In this document: positions 58,904 through 64,000 of the stretch, piece by piece
How the letters are laid out: each line of letters starts with the position of its first letter
How positions within the stretch are numbered: the first letter of the stretch is position 1
Source: an uncultured Collinsella sp.
Lineage (GTDB): Bacteria > Actinomycetota > Coriobacteriia > Coriobacteriales > Coriobacteriaceae
Assembly: GCA_902470765.1 (NCBI GenBank)
Contig: CABRHW010000008.1
Span: 1 to 64,000, forward strand
Direction of reading: 5' to 3'
Length of the DNA stretch: 64,000 bases
Notes under the pieces: generated by a model
What the model saw: the letters and a program-made list of their open reading frames with translations, nothing else
The model's database searches: none
Told to the model about the DNA's origin: nothing
Program-made: the position numbers and the translations under genes

Positions 58904-59587
58904 ATGGCCGAGAAAACGATTGATATCGCGTCGCCGATTCTGTCGCGCAATGAGCGTCTGGCAGATCAGCTGCGTCAGCGATTTAAAGAGACAAACACCT
59001 ATGTGATCAATGTGCTGTCGAGCCCCGGCTCGGGTAAGACCACCACGATTTTGGGCACCAACGAGCGCCTACGCGACAAGGCCGGCCTGCGTTGCGCCGT
59101 CATCGAGGGCGATATCGCCTCGGACGTCGACGCCATCACCATGAAGGAGGCCGGCATGCCCGCCATCCAGATCAATACGGGCGGCCTGTGCCATCTCGAG
59201 GGCAACATGATCATGGAGGCCGTCGACGCGTTCGACCAGGCGGTGGGCCTTCAAAACATCGACGTCATCTTTATCGAAAACGTGGGTAACCTGGTCTGCC
59301 CAGTCGACTTTGACTTGGGCGAGAACCTGTCCATCATGATTCTTTCGGTGCCCGAGGGCGACGACAAGCCTATCAAGTACCCGGGCATCTTCCAACACGC
59401 CGGCGCGCAGCTGCTCAACAAGGTCGACGTGGCTCCGGCTTTCGATTTTGACATGGATGGGTATACTAAGACACTCGATGATCTCAATCCGCAGGCGCCG
59501 CGGTTTGCCGTGAGCGCGCGCAAGGGCGAGGGCATGGATGCCTGGTGTGATTGGCTCATCGGGCAGATTGAGCAAGCAAGGGCGTAA
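58904..59587 (+). CDS. hypB: Hydrogenase nickel incorporation GTPase HypB
   Basis: This 227-residue GTPase has the P-loop SSPGSGKTT, the metal site motif GGLCHLEGNMI with the conserved Cys-His pair, VFIENVGNLVCP-like strand (IFIENVGNLVCPVDFDLGE) and the base motif NKVD. The N-terminal His-rich or CxxCGC nickel-storage extension of some HypB proteins is absent. ATG 58904 has AAGGAG at eight bases. No hydrogenase structural gene is in the window. Confidence 0.92.
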   Translation: MAEKTIDIASPILSRNERLADQLRQRFKETNTYVINVLSSPGSGKTTTILGTNERLRDKAGLRCAVIEGDIASDVDAITMKEAGMPAIQINTGGLCHLEGNMIMEAVDAFDQAVGLQNIDVIFIENVGNLVCPVDFDLGENLSIMILSVPEGDDKPIKYPGIFQHAGAQLLNKVDVAPAFDFDMDGYTKTLDDLNPQAPRFAVSARKGEGMDAWCDWLIGQIEQARA

Positions 59588-59641
59588 GTCGGCCGCCATA
59601 CGGGCGGGCGTAGCCGCAGAGATACGAGATAGGAGCCTCTT

Positions 59642-62236
59642 TTGAAGCTCATCATCGCCGAGAAAAACGACGCCGCGCGTCAGATCGCCGAGCGGCTGTC
59701 CACGGGCAAGCCCAAAAAGGACAAGGTGTACAACACCGCCATCTACCGTTTTGAGTGGAAGGGCGAGGAGTGCGTGACGATCGGTCTTGCCGGTCACATC
59801 CTTGCGCCCGATTTTTGCGACAGCGTGCTGTTCGATAAAAAGCTGGGTTGGTATTCGGTCACCGAGGACGGCGAGATGCTGCCGGCCGACATGCCCGATG
59901 ACCTGGCGCGTCCGCCCTACGACACCAAGCGCAAGCCGTTCCTTGCCGATGGCATTTCCATCAAGGGCTGGAAGCTCGAGAGCCTGCCTTACCTCACCTG
60001 GGCACCCGTCATTAAGCTGCCGGCCGAGAAGGAGCTCATTCGCTCGCTCAAGAACCTTGCCAAGAAGTCTGACAGCGTCATCATCGCCACGGACTTCGAC
60101 CGCGAGGGCGAGCTGATTGGCTCGGATGCTCTCAACAAGGTGCGCGAGGTTGCGCCGGACTTGCCGGTCGCCCGCGCCCAGTACTCTTCGTTTACCAAGG
60201 CCGAGATCACGCACGCCTTCGATAATCTCGTCACGCTCGACCAGAATCTGGCCGACGCCGGCGAGAGCCGTCAGCACATCGACCTCATTTGGGGCGCGGT
60301 GCTCACACGCTACCTGACGCTCGCCAAGTTTGGCGGCTTTGGTAACGTGCGCTCTGCCGGCCGCGTGCAGACGCCGACGCTCGCCCTGGTGGTCGAGCGC
60401 GAGCGCGAGCGCATGGCGTTTGTGCCCGAGGACTATTGGCAGATTCGCGGCATGGGCGCCGCACAGGGTGCTGCCGAGGACGACCGCTTTAAGATCGCGC
60501 ACAAGACGGCGCGTTTTACCGACAAGGATGCTGCCGAGACGGCGTACGGCCACGTTGACGGCGCTACGACGGCGACCGTCGCCGCGGTGACCAAGCGCTC
60601 GCGTAAGCAGCAGCCGCCCACGCCGTTTGCGACCACCTCGCTGCAGGCTGCCGCTGCGGCCGAGGGCATCTCGCCTGCGCGTACCATGCGCATCGCCGAG
60701 TCCCTCTACATGGCCGGCCTCATCAGCTACCCGCGTGTCGACAATACCGTGTACCCCGCGACGCTCGATCTGGGCGCCGTGGTGAGCGACCTGGCAAAGA
60801 TCAATCCAGCGCTGGCGCCCGTGTGCAAAAAGGTACTCGCCGGTCCCATGAAGCCCACGCGCGGCAAGGTCGAGACCACCGACCACCCGCCTATCTATCC
60901 CACGGGCGAGGGTGATCCGTCCACGCTCGACGGCGGCCAGCGCAAGCTCTACGACCTCATCGCCCGTCGCTTCCTGGCAACGCTCATGGGTCCCGCGACC
61001 ATCGAGAACACCAAGCTCGAGCTCGACGTCAACGGCGAGCCGTTCGTGGCTTCTGGTGACGTGCTCGTGACCCCGGGTTTCCGCGAGGCATACCCGTACG
61101 GCCTTAAGCGCGACGAGCAGATGCCGCCGCTGGAGCAGGGCGATACGGTCGACGTGTTCGACATTAAGCTCGAGGCCAAGCAGACCGAGCCGCCCGCGCG
61201 CTACAGCCAGGGCAAACTCGTGCAGGAGATGGAGAAGCGCGGCCTGGGTACCAAGTCCACGCGCGCGAGCATCATCGAGCGCCTGTATGCCGTGCGCTAC
61301 CTCAAAAACGATCCCGTGGAGCCGAGTCAGCTGGGTATCGCCATCATTGACGCGCTGACGCAGTTTGCCCCGCGCATCACGAGCCCTGATATGACCAGCG
61401 AGCTCGATGGCGATATGACCCGCGTGGAGCGCGGCGAGGATACCGAAGAGCATGTCGTGACGCACTCGCGCGCACTGCTGGCTGGCGTGCTCGACGAGCT
61501 GCTCAAGCACACGCAGGAGCTGGGCGACGCCATCAGCGACGCCGTCACGGCCGATGCGCGCGTGGGCGCCTGCCCCAAGTGCGGCAAGGACCTGGTTATG
61601 AAGACGAGCGCCAAGACCCGCGGCAGCTTCATTGGCTGCATGGGCTGGCCCGACTGCGACGTGACCTATCCGGTGCCGAGCGGCGTCAAGGTGAGCCCAC
61701 TCGAGGGTGAGGCGGCCGTGTGCCCCGAGTGCGGCGCGCCGCGCATTAAGTGCCAGCCGTTCCGCCAGAAGGCCTTCGAGATTTGCGTGAACCCCACGTG
61801 CCCCACCAACTACGAGCCCGACCTTAAGGTGGGCGAGTGCAAGGTGTGCGCCGAGGCAGGACGCCACGGCGACCTGATCGCGCACAAGAGTGAAAAGAGC
61901 GGCAAGCGCTTTATCCGCTGCACCAACTACGATGATTGCGGCGTGAGCTATCCGCTGCCGGCACGTGGCAAGCTCGAGGCGACGGGTGAGACCTGTCCCG
62001 AGTGCGGCGCTCCCATCGTGGTGGTCAACACGGCGCGCGGCCCGTGGCGTATCTGCGTCAACATGGACTGCCCGACCAAGGAGAAGAAGCCCGCCCGCGG
62101 CCGCAAGACCACGACCAAGGCGAGCACGGCGAAGAAGACCACGGCAGCAAAGAAGACTTCGACCGCCAAGAAGTCGACTGCCAAGAAGGCTACCGCGAAA
62201 AAGACGACCACCAAGAAGCCAGCTGCCGACAAGTAG
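59642..62236 (+). CDS. topA: Type IA DNA topoisomerase, archaeal-type
   Basis: This 864-residue topoisomerase relaxes negative supercoils. The Toprim domain is seen as KLIIAEKND at the start and ATDFDREGELIG. The active-site region is MAGLISYPRVDNTVYP with Tyr about 363, which matches archaeal TopA (LISYPRTDNTVYP) better than bacterial GYITYMRTDS. NVRSAGRVQTPTLALVVERE and GLGTKSTRASIIERL are also present. The C-terminus has four zinc-ribbon units (CPKCGKDLV, CPECGAPRI, CKVCAEAG, CPECGAPIV) and a long Lys/Thr/Ala-rich tail. The start is TTG 59642 with TAGGAG. Confidence 0.88.
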   Translation: MKLIIAEKNDAARQIAERLSTGKPKKDKVYNTAIYRFEWKGEECVTIGLAGHILAPDFCDSVLFDKKLGWYSVTEDGEMLPADMPDDLARPPYDTKRKPFLADGISIKGWKLESLPYLTWAPVIKLPAEKELIRSLKNLAKKSDSVIIATDFDREGELIGSDALNKVREVAPDLPVARAQYSSFTKAEITHAFDNLVTLDQNLADAGESRQHIDLIWGAVLTRYLTLAKFGGFGNVRSAGRVQTPTLALVVERERERMAFVPEDYWQIRGMGAAQGAAEDDRFKIAHKTARFTDKDAAETAYGHVDGATTATVAAVTKRSRKQQPPTPFATTSLQAAAAAEGISPARTMRIAESLYMAGLISYPRVDNTVYPATLDLGAVVSDLAKINPALAPVCKKVLAGPMKPTRGKVETTDHPPIYPTGEGDPSTLDGGQRKLYDLIARRFLATLMGPATIENTKLELDVNGEPFVASGDVLVTPGFREAYPYGLKRDEQMPPLEQGDTVDVFDIKLEAKQTEPPARYSQGKLVQEMEKRGLGTKSTRASIIERLYAVRYLKNDPVEPSQLGIAIIDALTQFAPRITSPDMTSELDGDMTRVERGEDTEEHVVTHSRALLAGVLDELLKHTQELGDAISDAVTADARVGACPKCGKDLVMKTSAKTRGSFIGCMGWPDCDVTYPVPSGVKVSPLEGEAAVCPECGAPRIKCQPFRQKAFEICVNPTCPTNYEPDLKVGECKVCAEAGRHGDLIAHKSEKSGKRFIRCTNYDDCGVSYPLPARGKLEATGETCPECGAPIVVVNTARGPWRICVNMDCPTKEKKPARGRKTTTKASTAKKTTAAKKTSTAKKSTAKKATAKKTTTKKPAADK

Positions 62237-62263
62237 CGGTGCAGCCGAAACATTGCCCAAAAC

Positions 62264-62303
62264 AAAAAACGAGCGAGGGTCTCATGATCCTCGCTCGTTT
62301 TTT
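62264..62303. terminator. Bidirectional terminator after topA
   Basis: AAAAAACGAGCGAGG pairs perfectly with CCTCGCTCGTTTTTT around a ten-base loop. A and T tracts on both sides suit both topA and the convergent zinc-ribbon gene. Confidence 0.92.
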
Positions 62304-62305
62304 AT

Positions 62306-62363
62306 CCGGCAGTTAGGGACGCTCCTTTTCTGCCGGCAGTTTAGGAACGTCCCTAACTGCCGG
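62306..62363. repeat. Hairpin repeat family C, full copy
   Basis: Two 21-bp arms (62306-62326 and 62343-62363), starting CCGGCAGTTAGGGACG on each strand with one mismatch, frame a loop that is itself palindromic (CTGCCGGCAG). The core recurs in reverse at 30309-30332. Confidence 0.75.
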
Positions 62364-62382
62364 CTCTGGAACGACAAAGCGG

Positions 62383-63333
62383 CTACTTCACCTCGACGGG
62401 TGCGGCGCCGGGGTAGCGGTCCTCAAAGTCCAGACGGTATTTGTTGTCGTTGGTGCCCGCTACGTTGTCGCGCGCCAGCGGCGCCACGATCTCGTCCTTG
62501 TGGTTGGCGGGGCTGGAGTACTCAAGGCTGATCTCCCAGGCATCGCAAATCACGTCGATGCGGTTCTCCAGATCGTCGTAGAGCGTGATGATGTCTTTCC
62601 ACGAGCCGTAATTCTGCGAGTCGATGGGAACGTCCAGGTCCTCGACCTCGTCCTTCAGGTCGCCGATCTGATCCTCGAGCGCCTCGGCGGCATCGCTGGC
62701 AGATTGGCGCGAGCCGCGGTCATCCTTGAGATAGTACGTGTTAAACGTGGTAGCGCAGTCGCGAACCTGCTGATCAAGATCGGAGAGCCTGCTGTAGTAG
62801 GAGCTCAGCTGGTCGTAGGCGTTCTGCTCGCTGATGGTGGCGGCATCGTGGGCGTCATCGTCATCATCATCGTCAAGCTTGTTGGGGTCGCCCTTTACGG
62901 ACACATCGTCGTCATCGTGGTCGATCTTGACCTTCTCGATGGTTGTGCCCTTGGAATCGTCGGCGTTCTTGTTGAACGGTCCGATCATAAATAATGCGAC
63001 CAGCGCGATAATCACGACGACCAGCACGGCGATGATGCCGATAAACAGAGCGTTGTTGTTTTTGGGCGCGGCGGGAGCACCGGCCTGCGGAGCGGCGGTC
63101 GGTATGGGCTGCTGCGGCGCGGAGCCGGCTGGCGTCGCCCATTGCTGCGTCGCGCCAGCTTCCGGCTGGGGAGCGGGCGCGGGCTGATGGGCGGACTGTA
63201 CGGTCACGTCTGCCTGCGCATCCTCTTGCGATTGAGAGGCCTGACCATCATCGGTTATCGGCGTTCCGCAGCTGGTGCAAAAACGCTCGTCGTCATTCAG
63301 AAGCTTGCCGCAATGGGTACAAAACCGGGGCAT
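62383..63333 (-). CDS. Zinc-ribbon membrane protein
   Basis: This 316-residue protein starts with a zinc ribbon (FCTHCGKLL ... FCTSCGTPI) and a Pro/Ala/Gln-rich linker. A membrane helix follows near residues 98-120, then a very acidic stretch (KLDDDDDDDAHD) and a helical extracytoplasmic part. This zinc_ribbon_2 plus single helix layout is common in Actinobacteria and Firmicutes, and function is unknown. ATG 63333 follows GGAAGGAACC. Confidence 0.75.
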   Translation of the reverse strand: MPRFCTHCGKLLNDDERFCTSCGTPITDDGQASQSQEDAQADVTVQSAHQPAPAPQPEAGATQQWATPAGSAPQQPIPTAAPQAGAPAAPKNNNALFIGIIAVLVVVIIALVALFMIGPFNKNADDSKGTTIEKVKIDHDDDDVSVKGDPNKLDDDDDDDAHDAATISEQNAYDQLSSYYSRLSDLDQQVRDCATTFNTYYLKDDRGSRQSASDAAEALEDQIGDLKDEVEDLDVPIDSQNYGSWKDIITLYDDLENRIDVICDAWEISLEYSSPANHKDEIVAPLARDNVAGTNDNKYRLDFEDRYPGAAPVEVK

Positions 63334-63534
63334 GATGGTTCCTTCCACTCGATGTGTTGGCTAGATTATAAGGTGGTTCAGGTGCGGTTGGGCCGCGCCG
63401 GCCCAACTGGTTATGTGAGGACAGTCGTGCCGCGCAAGCCCTGTCGCATGCGTCACAATGAATGCGGCATGCTGGGTGTTCGGCGCGGCCGTTTATCGAC
63501 GACTCGGTAGAATGCGATGGTGGGGAGTGAGTCT
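63334..63534. other. Divergent intergenic region
   Basis: A 201-bp gap between the leftward zinc-ribbon gene and the rightward partial gene. It presumably holds both promoters. I see no convincing structure or small gene. Confidence 0.3.
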
Positions 63535-64000
63535 GTGTACTGCGGCGAGCAAGGTCGGGGTGGCGGCGAAAACGTGGAGGCGTTCCGGTTCCCGCCGGGG
63601 GATGCACCCCTCACTGCGCGCGATTGCTCGCGTCGAGTGTTTTGTGCCGGGATGTTGACCGGAGCGCTTGCCTCGGTGATGAGTCTCGGCGGTTGTGCCG
63701 CGCGCCGCAACGAGGCTGAGGGCTCCGCTGTCCCTGTCAAACAAAAAGCGAATCATCCGTCCGCTCAAAAGACGGAAGCTGTCGCCCGGGCTTCTTGGAT
63801 TGCCGGCCTTCAGCAAGATATCGAAGCTCTTGCCGAGCCGTATGGTGGGTCTACCTCGGTCTATGCTGTGGCGCTCGATCCTCAAACGTTCGCGTCGCTC
63901 GATGGCGAAGTCGCTGTGGCGCCGGACGCGCGACGTGTGGCGGCAAGCATCATCAAGCTTCCCATTCTCGCTTGTGCGCTCGAGACCGTGGCGGCGGGCG
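63535..64000 (+). CDS. Tat-exported lipoprotein with beta-lactamase-like SxxK motif (5' part)
   Basis: The gene runs off the right end. The N-terminus has a twin-arginine segment CSRRVFCAGML, a hydrophobic stretch and a lipobox-like LGGC. A Ser/Lys-rich linker follows, and then a serine-hydrolase domain with VAASIIKLPILACALE, where SIIK is the active-site SxxK of class A beta-lactamases and related penicillin-recognising enzymes. GTG 63535 has GGGGAG seven bases upstream. ATG 63517 is in frame but has no ribosome site. The substrate cannot be stated from the fragment. Confidence 0.7.
   Translation, partial: MYCGEQGRGGGENVEAFRFPPGDAPLTARDCSRRVFCAGMLTGALASVMSLGGCAARRNEAEGSAVPVKQKANHPSAQKTEAVARASWIAGLQQDIEALAEPYGGSTSVYAVALDPQTFASLDGEVAVAPDARRVAASIIKLPILACALETVAAG

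Noticed and set aside
59069..62260. A 1063-residue open frame on the minus strand opposite topA and hypB
   Set aside because: It mirrors the strong codon bias of topA and hypB, has repetitive Arg/Leu/Gly/Ala content without motifs, and covers a certain gene; it is an antisense shadow.
1..64000. Defence islands, CRISPR arrays, restriction systems, transposases
   Set aside because: No direct-repeat arrays and no recognisable Cas, methylase, restriction, integrase or transposase proteins were seen in any frame.

Overview
The window looks like a chromosomal segment of a Collinsella-like member of the Coriobacteriia (Actinomycetota). This is inferred from several things seen together: high G+C with most codons ending in G or C, the actinobacterial order eno-ftsB/divIC-ppx with mazG just upstream, several PTS sugar genes, a class Ic aspartate aminotransferase, and many short GC-rich hairpin repeats between genes. 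No phage, transposase, integrase or CRISPR array was seen. Gene density is high, and almost every gene can be assigned to a family.

Left part (1-24 kb). An MFS exporter is followed by a FrlB-type sugar-phosphate deglycase behind its own operator and promoter. Next come a leftward MMPL/RND transporter plus secreted XXXLXXG heptad-repeat protein operon, and a full histidine operon (hisZ-hisG fusion, hisD, C, B, H, A, F, I, E) with a PHP-type histidinol phosphatase facing it, so the pathway looks complete. After this come a stand-alone LarC C-terminal domain protein, a YfcE-type phosphodiesterase, mazG, eno, ftsB/divIC, ppx and a tRNA-Leu(TAA) whose 3' end and terminator are duplicated in tandem.

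Middle part (24-41 kb). This holds an orphan galactitol-type PTS EIIB with a VOC protein, a DUF4342/OmpR-type regulator/histidine kinase operon, a calcineurin-like phosphoesterase, gluQ, a DUF2207 membrane protein, a GNAT acetyltransferase, purH and an unassigned gene. A Bce-like two-component system without its ABC transporter follows. Then come a hipBA toxin-antitoxin pair of visibly lower G+C behind three palindromic operators, uspA and uppP.

Right part (41-64 kb). pcrA helicase is followed by manA and a beta-glucoside unit: a GntR/UTRA regulator divergent from bglA and the cellobiose-type PTS EIIC, EIIB and EIIA, then a ROK kinase. Next are ppaC, nhaA behind a leader that ends in a terminator-like hairpin, an aspartate aminotransferase, a STAS protein, tatB-tatC-hypA-hypB, an archaeal-type topoisomerase I and a zinc-ribbon membrane protein. 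The window closes on a truncated Tat-exported lipoprotein with a beta-lactamase-like SxxK motif.

The most unusual layer is non-coding. Nine of the ten convergent junctions in the window carry a large palindrome or strong hairpin, and at least four hairpin families recur within these 64 kb. I did not find a convincing new defence or metabolic system. The best candidates for follow-up are the HisZ-HisG fusion, the archaeal-type TopA, the hipBA operator array, the nhaA leader, the tRNA 3'-end duplication and the interspersed hairpin families.
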